Assembly: GCA_023078555.1 (NCBI GenBank)
Contig: CM041203.1
Span: forward strand, 5,788,538 to 5,852,537
DNA length: 64,000 bases
Direction: 5' to 3'
Source of the DNA: Ulva prolifera
Taxonomy: Eukaryota > Chlorophyta > Ulvophyceae > Ulvales > Ulvaceae
Shown piece by piece: positions 47,344 through 58,617 of the stretch; the first letter of the stretch is position 1, and each line of letters opens with the position of its first letter. A program made the translations under genes and the position numbers. The notes below the pieces were generated by a model that saw nothing but the letters and a program-made list of their open reading frames with translations, was not told the DNA's origin and ran no database searches.

Positions 47344-50300
47344 CCCCCGTGTTATTTTCCCCGACGGTTATACACCACGCCACCCTCGCTAGCTTGCAGT
47401 CTCAACAAAACTCAAAGCGAAAGCATCAGGGCCACCACAGAGACACACTAAATCGATTGTTGGTTATCAGTTAGGACATCGTGGCCTTCGCGGCGTGATT
47501 GCGACTCGGTGGCTGCGACTCAATGCAGATGTGGCATTGGACGACCGTTTATGGACAGCACTCCTCGAAACTCCGTCGTAACTTTGCACAGCTACGTTTT
47601 AACACATATCTGAGCTTTTCGTGATGTATCTGGGGCCCACACAACTCGACCTGTTGGGTCGGGTGCCTCGACCTGCCACAAGTTCACGTCAGATACTCAA
47701 TTTGTTGAAAGCTTGTCCTGTCAACGCCAATAGACGATAGCACTGGTGCATCAATCGTAGCGGGACAAATGGCATTTGTAAGGTGTGCTGAACATTGCTA
47801 CAGACGATGGCCAGCCCACAGCACTTACACTCTTTAACACTTCTACATACTGGACATAGAATTCTGTATCCCATTTGTCAGTAAATACACCATGTCGTCC
47901 ATCTCGACGCCCTGAGATTCGATTGTATCGGCAGCATCGTCGGCTATGATGGGCTGAAGAGGTGGCCTTGCACAGTTCAACGGGGCCTCGCGCACTGCAG
48001 CTGCGTTCTCCTTCTCCAAAACTTTATCCACCCACTTTGCTGAACGCTCATCGAATGTACTAGCTGTCTTCTTTGTGTCTGCTTTGATCTTCCTGCTGGT
48101 CTTGACAAACTTGGCACCCGAAGTAGGTCGAACACAATGGTTAGCCTCGACTGCATTCGATGATGTTTGTGGTCTGCTGCGCTTTCCAGCACAGTCATCT
48201 CTTCTCTGCAAAGCAGTTTTATGCCTTGTCACCTGTGGAACGTAACTCTGCACACAGTGGCCTTCTCGTGCAGCAATGTGGCCTGTAGCTACCACACTAG
48301 ACCTCCGCGAGTGATGAAGGGCTTGCTTGAGCTCGGCCAAAACTGTTGTGAAGCTGCCGTAAATCCTCCTGCGGAGGTGCGCAGGGAGGTCACGATCACT
48401 GAACCGTTCAATAATCTCCTGTGCACCAGCCATCAGCTCTGAACCTCTCCTGTCTTGCTCGATCTTAGAAGGCGTTCGCTTTTCAGTGATCACTGCAGCG
48501 CTACTGACAGCAATGCCTTCAGTGTCGCAAGCAGCAGTTCCTGATCCTGCAGCTGCTTTGCAAGGCGTTCTTTGGGACGGTGCACACGTAAGCACTTCAC
48601 AATCTTTTGCCTTTTCACCAGCCTGTGGCGTTTGCATCATACTCAGCGCTCGCACAAGTGGTGCGATTCCACCCTTGCCAAGGTGACAGTGTCCCATTGC
48701 TCCGAAGTTAGAACCAGCATGCTTGACGCACATGTTCAAGAATGCATCTTTGTTCTTCTGAGCGACTTCTGGAAACATAGTAGCGAGCGCCAACATGTGG
48801 TGGACACAGAAGAGCTGCTGGCGGCCTGCATCGCAACTACAGCAGTTGTGGTCCTCATCACAAGCAGTGAGCATGTACTGCTTGCCCTGCACAGTGACAC
48901 GAGCACTTGTTGAGTTCGTATGCTCATGAGTCAGCTCCACAAGCGACGTCGTCTGCATGCAATGCAGCTCCAGAATCTTTTTTACATCTGTAGCTATCTC
49001 AAGCAGTGCTTCCTCACGTTTATGATTGCGAACCAAGCCTGCACACACATGGACAGTGACATACTGCATTTGCAGCAGGTTGACCTGTTGTGGCACATGG
49101 CACTTCATGCGCACCAGCTGCGAGTAGTGCTCTGGAGTTGTAGTAGTTTGGCATGATGGTCGAAAACAGGTGGAGAATGAGCTGGTCCACTCGGAACAGA
49201 TGTTTTCGACCGGTGACTCGGTCTAGCACACTCTTGGCGGAAGAGTTGAAGCCTTCACATACTCCAGTGGTCCTTTGTGCGGCGAAGCAAGTGAATGTGC
49301 ATACACTCACCACCCACTTTCCTGCATACTCGGGTGCTTTCAGGATGCAGGGCCTTTGGCATGCTACAGATGTCAGTGAAGCGGCAAACTTACTGAGTTT
49401 TGGCTGCCATTGCTTCTTGACGTACTGCACGGCTCCAGGCTGTGTTTCAGACCACCTGCAAATACCTCTGAGCTGATCTAGAAGTAGCGCCTCACACAAG
49501 TGACACATCTTGAGGATGCGCCTACCTTGTGCACCATTCATCAAGCATCTTTGATGCAAGCGCAAGCGTCTGCTCTTCAGTGTCGCAGGCTTTCATATAC
49601 ATGATGGCCACAAGTCCTTTCTCCATGGCGTGATAGGCTTCTGCTCTTTCTGCCGGCCTGCCCGATGTTTTGCCTTGCAATTGCTGCTGCAAAGCTGCTC
49701 GGACATGATAGAGACATAAGCCTTGTACAGCATACGGGAAGACAGAGCTGGCAGCTTTCTGATTAGCTGCTGAATCATCCGTCAGAATGGAGGCAGGCTG
49801 CAAATTGCTGCTTCCTTCTCCACCCTCGTTCAATGCTTGTTTGAAAACTTGAAGCACCTTCTCGAAACTTGCTGCGTCCTCATGCATCATAATGGCGAAA
49901 CAGACAGGCAGCCCTTTGCCCCGCTCATCGACTGCAAGCATCACGAGCAAAGAAAACCCATATCTGTTGGTTCCAAAAGTGGTGTCCATCACAAGGACTC
50001 GACCAGGAACGAATTCCCTTGCCCATTTCATCATCTGATCATTTGCTAGGATAATGAGGCAGTCCTGCTCATTGTTGATCACCGGCTCTGCAAGAAAAAT
50101 CCTTGGCTCGGAGCTGCCGTCCTGTCCATACTGCAAGGAGTCAAATTCTCAGTGATGAAAGATTGGAGTGGGCGAGTGAGTTATTCTTTGGACAGGCTTA
50201 CCCTGATGGTCACAGAAATGGCATCCTCGGGATTCTTTTTAAACATAGCTGTCGCTATCTGCCTGCGCAAATTTGCAAGGAACGTGTTGTCGATCGTAGC

Positions 50301-50647
50301 GTCCTTTACGAAGGGTGTCTGCACAAGTTGTGACATCAACGTGTGAGGCTCTGCAGAAGGTAGTCCGGCTTCGGTTGCAAGCCGTTGCAGGTTGCCTGCA
50401 CATGCGGAATCTTTCCAGTCCCATACATCAGACAGCTTAACCACACCATGTGATGTAGATCGCACTCTGCAGTATCAAAGGATTTGGTACTCCATCTGTG
50501 ATTCTGGCAGCACAGAATGCTCTTGTTGCATCGCTGACCTTCAAAGGCTGGTGTGCACAGCCCTTTTCATTTGGATCACTACTGTGCTTCCCATGATTAT
50601 GCAAGACGATATACAGATCATTGGGATGATTGCGAAACACCCGACAG
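47344..50647 (-). mobile_element. MULE copy 2, truncated, head-to-tail with copy 1
   Basis: It begins with the same 111-bp terminal repeat (47344-47454) only 11 bp after copy 1 ends. It matches copy 1 almost perfectly up to CCCGACAG at 50647 (copy 1 equivalent 46703). It lacks the last ~630 bp of copy 1, including most of transposase exon 1 and the right inverted repeat. At the breakpoint it switches into satellite sequence (AGCGCTGCACC), with CAG common to both partners. Confidence 0.92.
47843..50647 (-). pseudogene. Truncated MULE transposase (copy 2)
   Basis: Same exon chain as copy 1: 47843-49455, 49526-50130, 50202-50464 and a remnant 50437-50647. The catalytic D, D, E and SWIM motifs are present, but the N-terminal zinc region and start codon are deleted. 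Three amino-acid differences from copy 1 were noted (Thr to Lys in the segment after VAQKN, Gln to Arg in EIIEQFS, Ser to Asn near the C-terminus). The frame change near 49100 is shared with copy 1. Confidence 0.88.
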
Positions 50648-50716
50648 AGCGCTGCACCTCTGGCCACGCTGGCTGCAGCGCTCCGCCACGGATGCGACCG
50701 CTTCGGAGCCAGCCGA
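50648..50716. repeat. Satellite fragment between MULE copy 2 and CACTA element
   Basis: About 70 bp of the satellite module (GCACCTCTGGCCACGCTGG through GGAGCCAGCCGA), joined on the left to the truncated MULE and interrupted on the right by the CACTA insertion. The module resumes at 53626. Confidence 0.92.
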
Positions 50717-50744
50717 CACTAGTAGCACTGAGTTGTCCTTACAG
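50717..50744 (+). repeat. CACTA left terminal inverted repeat
   Basis: 28 bp, CACTAGTAGCACTGAGTTGT then CCTTACAG; perfect inverse of 53598-53625. One mismatch follows and then AGC, extending it to 32 bp. Confidence 0.95.
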
Positions 50745-52267
50745 TAGCACCACGCGATCCTCACGTATGGACGGCCGAATATCATCCTTATGACGTCCAT
50801 GCGGCTTACATGAGCCTTATGGGCAACAGGGCTGAAGCATAACGTCCGTAAGGACACACTATGTGGTCATAAAGTGTAGGACCGGATTGGGCTGGAATTG
50901 GGACACATGTTGCTGCTTTGTAAGGACCAAACAGTGCCCAGCTTGTGGCAGGAACATTGGGAAGCTGTGCACTGTCACGTGAGGACATACTGAGGAGCTG
51001 GTCAGGCTCACGTGGCGACAGTCGTATACGCCGTAGTTGTGATCACGGAGTATCACCATGTCATACTATAGTTACGGTATACCGTGGTGGCAATGCAATC
51101 TGTCATGAAGTGCTCACCTACGTGGTTGACAGCAATGGGGACAGGCGAGGTGAGTGTGAAGTGTCACAACTGGTCACAGCCCCAACAGTGTTTTAAATGC
51201 CACTTGACATCATACAAGGATCTATCGTGGAGCCAAGTGTCAGAAAGCAGTGATGTCTGCAGGACTCCACTGATGCACAACAAGCACTCACGTGCTAGCA
51301 TCAGCAGGACAGCATGGGAAGCACGTTGAACATCTGCTTGTCCGACCTGACGTTCTTGTTCTGACTGGTCACTTCTCACGAACGAGTCCGCGCTCCTGGT
51401 TCGGTGATTTGCAGCCAATACCTACGGCGTGTTGTACAGCGCTGCAGTATCGTGCACGTCAAGACACTGGCAGCATCGTTCAAGAAGCATTTGCAGACTG
51501 CTTCATTATTAACACTGACGTGCAGAGCATGCCATGAAATGTGATCGGACGATTCCTGCGCCCATAATGTTGATGCTGTCCGAACGCTGCGCAGTGCAAG
51601 GCGCTTGAATGCGAGGCCAAAAGCTTGCGCTTCACTTTCTAGACTTGTTCACGAGGCAAAATATGCTCGCGATGGGTTTCATGTGCCCTTTGGTGGGCGG
51701 CAGACGTGCCTGCGCCAGACATGGGGAACGCCCGTGGCCACCGAGCTTCGCGGGAGTGGCGCAGTGCCGCATGAACAATGAGGTGATACAGCGCGAACAA
51801 CCACATAAAGCAGCGAACGCATGCAAGTCTGATGAATCGTTTTGTGCATATTGTACATTCAGCAAGATGTAGGTAGGCACGCATAATGCTGTGGAATAGT
51901 CGCGCGGGTGACACAGTTGGTAGCGATCGATCCAGCGTATGTCTTGGACCGGAACAATTGTGATTCCGTACTCATCATAGAGTTCCTGATCCAGTGAGGG
52001 GCGCGATCGCGATTGCCGTGTTGCTTTCAGTTCGCGGTGCTCTTGTTAGCAGCAGCCGAAGGGACTCAACCCCGATGCCCAGGCCGCAACGATCCGCTGC
52101 CCTGTGTATACCTGAGGTACGAAATTATAACGTTGAAGACTGATTGTAATTTTCTTTGTGATTGCAGAGCACAGGCGTCTAGAACAGGTGTTCGACTGTA
52201 ATGCGCGACTGCACACGCTAAACACATCACGTCACCGGTAGACGTATGATTCTGCAGCGCGATATCC

Positions 52268-52269
52268 TT

Positions 52270-52303
<34 letters not shown>
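52268..52303. repeat. T-tract plus (TA)n microsatellite inside the CACTA element
   Basis: Eight T followed by about fourteen TA dinucleotides. Confidence 0.95.
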
Positions 52304-52305
<2 letters not shown>

Positions 52306-52977
52306 CAATCTTTTGTCAACAGTCCAGCAAGAGTAGCCGATTCCAGAGAAAAGCAACGCTGTAGTTGCTGGTCAGCGCATAGGTCCTAGCACATATCCAT
52401 CCAACGCAGACCCGCATTTACAAGGAGGTGAAACACTGACTTATAGTTTCAGTCGGGTCCTTGCCACTAAGTGATAGCGTCTGAGGGTTTCACTCGATCT
52501 CTCTCGAGGCACCGTCAGCCTCGCCCCACGATGCAATCAGTTGCAGCTTACCCACTGCGCTTGCAAACGGATTCAGCAGATACAGATGACAAGTTTTTTT
52601 GCATGGGCTCGTTGCGAAGCAAGGTCGGCTCGTAATTTTTACATTGCAGTGTGCTTTGAGCTTGTTGCGGTGTCCTGCATGCTGTGAAATACTGTGGATC
52701 GATTGCTTCTGCTTCAACTACATGAGTTTTTTGCAATACGTGTGTGTGCACAATGAGGCATATGGGTGCAGATCTTGCCCGGATACGCTACATGTACCTC
52801 TGTAGCTACAGAGATAGCACGCCAGGAGCTGAAGACGCATCATTGAATTGCAGTTCACCAGCGTTTTTTTATTCAGCCTCTAGCAGCGGCATGCCAGAGC
52901 GGGCTGAGTGCATGACAGTGAGGTTGCATTGTGCTGCACCGAGCAGCAGCGGTGCATAGTAAGCAGCGCTACTCGAA

Positions 52978-53213
52978 GACAGGTTGTCATGTGGCCGCTT
53001 CAGCACTACGTGTGACCATGCTGAAGGGTGTGACATGCACACGCTTGACTTCTGTGGCCTGCTGGCCACAGATAGGAAACCATCAAGGTAGTGCAGTGAG
53101 CAGCGCTGCTTAGGGAAAGACTGCCTGTCATGCCGCTTCAGCATAGCCACATGTGGTCATGCTGAAGGGCATGCCACGCACACGCTTCCCCTAGGTGGCC
53201 TGCTGGCCACAAC
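52978..53213. repeat. Internal direct duplication in the CACTA element
   Basis: Two related segments of about 100 bp (52978-53083 and 53123-53213) share GCCGCTTCAGCA, CATGCTGAAGGG, ACGCACACGCTT-like and GTGGCCTGCTGGCCACA blocks in the same order. Confidence 0.8.
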
Positions 53214-53597
53214 CAATCAGCCAATGGAGCAGCCATTGCATGTTGCAACTGCATCATGTGGTGGCGATTGCACAGTGTGCAATGCACACTACACACGCAT
53301 GCACCACACACGCATGCACCACACACAGACACTACACAATCCTTGCATGGTCAATACACAGTCCATATTTGCCCCAAACACAGTCCATACTTGTAAGGAC
53401 TGCAATCTAACAAATAAGGACTGCGATCGTAAGGACGTCCATATCGTTTGGACTGACCCCTATTTATCCAAACGTGTCCTTGCCCAGGCCTTACGTAAGG
53501 ACTAGGGCTATGCCTGAAATCCACATGTTGTCCTTACATCAGCCAAATATCGGCCTTACCTCGCCTGTGAGGACTGGGTAAGGCCGACATGGGGCTG

Positions 53598-53625
53598 CTG
53601 TAAGGACAACTCAGTGCTACTAGTG
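53598..53625 (-). repeat. CACTA right terminal inverted repeat
   Basis: 28 bp ending GTGCTACTAGTG; exact inverse of the left end. Confidence 0.95.
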
Positions 53626-56600
53626 CGAGGCGTCACAGCATTTATGTGTAGCATTTGCATTGTTTTCAGGGTGTCAGGCATCGCTTGCATCGGCTTCGAG
53701 CATCGATCTTCTCTGGCGTCGAGGACCGACAGGCCCCCTTCGGGCCCCCCTTCGGGCCACGTCTACTGGCTGTCGAGATTTTCAGCGTCGCTCCGCCACG
53801 GACGCGGCTGCTTTGAGCGCTGCTGAAATATCACATATTCTGATCAATTCCTTTGCATTATATTTATTGCGACAGAAATCGATCGCATTGAGCGTCGAGC
53901 ACCATGCATCGAGCAGCAGAGCGCCGCGGCTGCGATGCACCTCTGGCCACGCTGGCTGCAGCGCTCCGCCAGCATCGAGCATCATGCTTCAGCTTCTAGT
54001 ATCAAAGCGCAAGAGCCCCCCGAAGGGGGGCTCGTCGCTTGTCTATGTATCTATGTATCCGTTGTCCGGCGGCTGCTCCGTTCCGGCCTCGCCTCCGCGT
54101 CGGGGCCTCGGCGTCGGCTTCGCATCGGTGCATCTGCTTCCGGAAACACCGCGACGCAGGTCGCTTCGCGTTCGCATCGTTCCTCTGCAGCGCTGTGGGG
54201 CGCCGAAGTTGCGCTGCACCTCTGGCCACGCGCCTTTCAGCGGCGCTCCGCCACGGACGCGGCCGCTTCTGGGGCAGCCGGGGCGTCGCATATTCTAATT
54301 AAATTATTTACTTCATATCTAATGCATCAGAAACGAATTGCATCGAGCTTCGAGCATGACGCATCGCGCAGCGGAGCGCTGCACCTCTGGCCACGCTGGC
54401 TGCAGCGCTCCGCCAAGGACGCGACCGCTTCGGAGCCAGCCGAGGCGTCACAGCACTTATGTGTAGCATTTGCATTGTTTTCAGCGTGTCAGGCATCACT
54501 TGCGTCGACTTCACGCATCACGTTTTTCGAACGTCGAGGACCGACGGGCCCCCCGTCGGGCCCCCCTTCGGGCCACGTGTACTGGCTGTCAAGCTTTTCA
54601 GCGGCGCTCCGCCACGGACGCGGCCGCTTCAGGCGCTGCCAAAGCATCACATATTCTGAACATAACTTATGCATCATATTTACAGCAACAGAAATCGATC
54701 GCATCGAGCGTCGAGCACCGTGCATCGAGCAGCAGAGCGCCGCGGCTGCGATGCACCTCTGGCCACGCTGGCTGCAGCGCTCCGCTTCAGCATCGAGCTT
54801 CATGCTTCAGCTTCGAGTATCAAAGCGTAAGAGCCCCCCGAAGGGGGGCTCGTCGCTTGTATATATATATATCATAAGTATTATATTCAGCATCACTGTA
54901 TCATAAGTATTATATTCAGCATCACTGTATCATAAGTATTATATTCAGCATCACTGTATGTATGTATGTATGTATCCGTTGTCCGGCGGCTGCTCCGTTC
55001 CGGCCTCGCCTCCGCGTCGGGGCCTCGGCGTCGGCTTCGCATCGGTGCATCTGCTTCCAGAAACCCCGCGACGCGGGTCGCATCGCGTTCGCGTCGTGCC
55101 TCTGCAGCGCTGTAGGGCGCCGAAGTTGCGCTGCACCTCTGGCCACGCGCCTTTCAGCGGCGCTCCGCCACGGATGCGGCCGCTTCTGGCGCAGCCGAGG
55201 CATCGCGTATTCTAATTTAATTATATACTTCATATATAATGCATCAGAAACGATTCGCATCGAGCTTCGAGCATGACGCATCGCGCGGCAGAGCGCTGCA
55301 CCTCTGGCCAAGCTGGCTGCAGCGCTCCGCCACGGATGCGACCGCTTCGGAGCCAGCCGAGGCATCACATAGCTTATGTGTAGCATTTGCACTGTTTTCA
55401 GCGTGTCAGGCATCGCTTGCATTGGCTTCAGGCGTCAATCTTCTCAAGCGTCGAGGACCGACGGGCCCCCCGTCGGGCCCCCCTTCGGGCCACGTGTACT
55501 GGCTGTCTACATTTTCAGCGGCGCTCCGCCACGGACGCGGCCGCTTCGGGCGCTGCCGAAGCATCACATATTCTGAACATAACTTATGCATCATATTTAC
55601 AGCAACAGAAATCGATCGCATTGAGCGTCGAGCACCGTGCATCGAGCAGCAGAGCGCCGCGGCTGCGATGCACCTCTGGCCACGCTGGCTGCAGCGCTCC
55701 GCTTCAGCATCGAGCTTCATGCTTCAGCTTCGAGTATCAAAGCGTAAGAGCCCCCCGAAGGGGGGCTCGTCGCTTGTGTATCTATCTATCTATCGATTGT
55801 CCGGCGGCTGCTCCATTCCGGCCTCGCGTCCGCGTCGGGGCTTCGGCGTCGGCTTCGCATCGGTGCATCTGCTTCCAGAAACCCCGCGACGCAGGTCGCT
55901 TCGCGTTCGCGTCGTGCGTCTGCAGCGCTGTAGGGCGTCGAAGTTGCGCTGCACCTCTGGCCACGCGCCTTTCAGCGGCGCTCCGCCACGGACGCGGCCG
56001 CTTCTGGCCCGATCGAGGCATCGCGTATTCTAATCAAATTATACGCTTCATATCTAATGCATCAGAAACGATTCGCACCGAGCTTCGAGCATGACGCATC
56101 GCGCGGCAGAGCGCTGCACCTCTGGCCACGCTGGCTGCAGCGATCCGCCACGGGTGCGACCGCTTCGGAGCCAGCCGAGGCATCACAGCACTTTTGTGAA
56201 GCATTTGCACTGTTTTCAGGGTGTCAGGCATCGTTTGCGTCGGCTTCAAGAATCACGTTTTTCAAGCGTCACAGCCCGTCGGGCCCCCCTCCGGGCCCCC
56301 CTTCGGGCCACGTGTACTGGCTGTCGAGCTTTTCATCGGCGCTCCGCCACGGACGCGGCCGCTTCGAGCACTGCTGAAATATCACATATTCTGAACATAA
56401 CTTATGCATTATATTTACTGCGACAGAAATCGCTTGCATTGAGCGTCGAGCACCATGCATAGAGCAGCAGCGCTCTGCCGCGCGATGCACCTCTGGCCAC
56501 GCTGGCTGCAGCGCTCCGGCAGCATCGAGCGTCATGCTTCAGCTTCCAGTATCAAAGCGTAAGAGCCCCCCGAAGGGGGGCTCGTCGCTTGTCTATCTAT

Positions 56601-57412
56601 CTATGTATCCGTTGTCCGGCGGCTGCTCCGTTCCGGCCTCGCCTCCGCGTCGGGGCCTCGGCGTCGGCTTCGCGTCTGTGCATCTGCATCCAAAAACACC
56701 GCGACGCAGGTCGCCTCGCGTTTGCGTCGTTCCTCTGCAGCGGTATCGGGCGCCGAAGTTGCGCTGCACCTCTGGCCACGCTGCTTTCAGCGGCGCTCCG
56801 CCACGGATGCGTCCGCTTCTGGGGCAGCCGAGGCGTCACATATTCTAATTAAATTATGTACTTCATACCTAATGTATCATAAACGAATTGCATCGAGCTT
56901 CGAGCATGACGCATCGAGCAGCAGAGCGCTGCACCTCTGGCCACGCTGGCTGCAGCGCTCCGCCACGGATGCGGCCGCTTCGGAGCCAGCCTTGGCATCA
57001 CAGCACTTATGTGTAGCATTTGCATTGTTTTCAGGGTGTCAGGCATCGCTTGCGTCGGCTTCGAGAATCGGTCTTCTCAGGCGTCGAAGACTATCAGGCC
57101 CCCCTTCGGGCCCCCCTCTGGGCTACGTGTACTGGCTGTCGAGCTTTTCAGCGGCGCTCCGCCACGGACGCGGCCGCTTCGAGCGCTGCTGGAACATCAC
57201 ATATTCTGATCACAACCTTTGCATTATATTTACTGCGAAAGAAATCGATCGCATCGAGCGTCGAGCACCGTGCATCGAGCAGCAGGGCGCCGCAGCTGCG
57301 ATGCACCTCTGGCCACGCTGGTTGCAGCGCTCCGGCAGCATCGAGCTTCATGCTTCAGCTTCGAGTATCAAAGCGCAAGAGCCCCCCGAAGGGGGGCTCG
57401 TCGCTTGTATAT
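53626..57412. repeat. Macrosatellite, right array
   Basis: Same family as 39680-43399. Unit starts (microsatellite plus TTGTCCGGCGGCTGCTCC) are near 54043, 54957, 55777 and 56591, and the last unit ends near 57405, giving periods of 917 (29-bp block inserted), about 817, 814 and 814 bp. Each unit ends with the AGCCCCCC-GAA-GGGGGGCT hairpin, followed by a variable CTAT, GTAT or TA microsatellite. Confidence 0.92.
54870..54956. repeat. 29-bp tandem repeat, three copies (inside right array)
   Basis: Sequence and copy number match 39593-39679. It is inserted between the end-of-unit TA tract and the next (GTAT)n tract. Confidence 0.92.
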
Positions 57413-58617
57413 ATATATACAGATTTGCGTACGGTTGTCTGAGGGGGGTTTCCATGCGTTTCACCCCTCCGGCGTGTGGTCCCATTCATTCGGAGTTGTC
57501 GATGTCCTCTTCTGGTCACGGCTCAGTAAAACCATATTCACTTTACTGCTACCTTACCAACACTGTTTTGTTGAGTCAATATCCGATTCACCAATTCTAA
57601 TTGCCGGCCATGATGAAGCCTGTGTAAGGAGAACTTTGAAGGGCTTTTGTTCAGTAGCCCTCATGTTCCTGTCTCGGGCAAGTTGAAAGTGCGACACATG
57701 AAGTCCTTGCAAACCAGTATCTGCATTGCAGAGCACTTCAGAGCAGCCATTCCGCGACGAAACCTTGTTTCTGTGACCTTGATATGTGGAGCAAACATGC
57801 CTCCTGCAGGCACTGCGATTGCCACACTGCATGCAGGCAGCTTGAACATTCTCACACAGGTTGCTGACAACAGCTCACGTCAGGACGGACTGCCTGCAGC
57901 ACCAGACACTGTGACGGAGTCTTTATCTGGTGTTGAGAGGAAGGCGGACGGGCATAGGCCCTGCATCTGGTGGGTGAAGTTGGGAATGCCTTTTTGGGGG
58001 AATAATGTGGTGGCTGCGGTGTGTGTGTTCCATACGTTGTCAACAGCTGCATGCGGTTTGTGCCCATGCCCTGGCACTGTGCAATCATGCGGTCCTAGCT
58101 GCCTCTGCAACTTCATCCATGTATCGCATAGGTTGATCAGTGAACTGCAAGAGCGTGCTTACAAGTACCCTCTATGGTGATGCTGTCGAGCTGGGAACCT
58201 CCACAAGCTTTCCCTTCTGGACTCGGCTCATGTACCTGACTAGCTTCATGTACACTCACGGCCTGATGTGCTTGGCCCTTCAAGCTGCCACGAAAGGGCA
58301 GGTGCATAGGTCCAGGCAAATCACGATTGTGATTCCGCCTGCTGTTCAGGTTTTCCGGCCCTGGATCCCCATGAATCGTGCCAGATACATCTCCTCCCTC
58401 AGAGAGCATACAGCAAACCAGACGTCATCCCGGCCCCCGCCTTTCCTGGATCGTTCAATCCCCAAACATCTTGGTCATGCGCTCTCAGCACACCATGTAT
58501 GCCCGTAAGCATGTGCAAGGCTCTCATGAAGAGGCGTTCACATATAATCCAAAGCACGAACCCCGCAAGGATATCTTCACTATGTGAGATGTCTTCCACT
58601 CAGCCGCACATGCCATC
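57413..58617. other. Interval between satellite and ATPase gene
   Basis: Open frames at 57647-58180 and 58140-58508 (plus strand) have no domain or coherent splice signals and are not called. This is probably the 3' flank of the ATPase gene. Confidence 0.45.

Larger units (their letters stand above)
50717..53625. mobile_element. CACTA (EnSpm/CMC) element, apparently non-autonomous
   Basis: A 2909-bp element with 28-bp perfect terminal inverted repeats beginning CACTAGTAGCACTGAGTTG. It is flanked by the 3-bp duplication CGA (50714-50716 and 53626-53628), and removing it restores the satellite GCCAGCCGAGGCG. Terminal CACTA and a 3-bp duplication are the hallmarks of the superfamily. Subterminal regions carry many GTAAGGAC/GTCCTTAC motifs in both directions (near 50736, 50852, 50921, 53394, 53430, 53493, 53530 and 53600), the usual transposase-binding layout. 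No transposase-like frame was found inside, so it depends on a helper elsewhere. Confidence 0.93.

Noticed and set aside
39593..57412. CRISPR-like array
   Set aside because: The repeats are tandem without unique spacers, and the window is eukaryotic.
39689..57600. Long open frames (up to ~320 codons) running through the satellite arrays
   Set aside because: They occur in several frames and both strands of a GC-rich repeat, change frame between units (814 and 817 bp are not multiples of three) and encode no domain. They are composition artefacts.
57647..58508. Two overlapping plus-strand frames downstream of the ATPase gene
   Set aside because: No conserved motif, and the two disagree in frame. 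They lie in what is probably the ATPase 3' flank.
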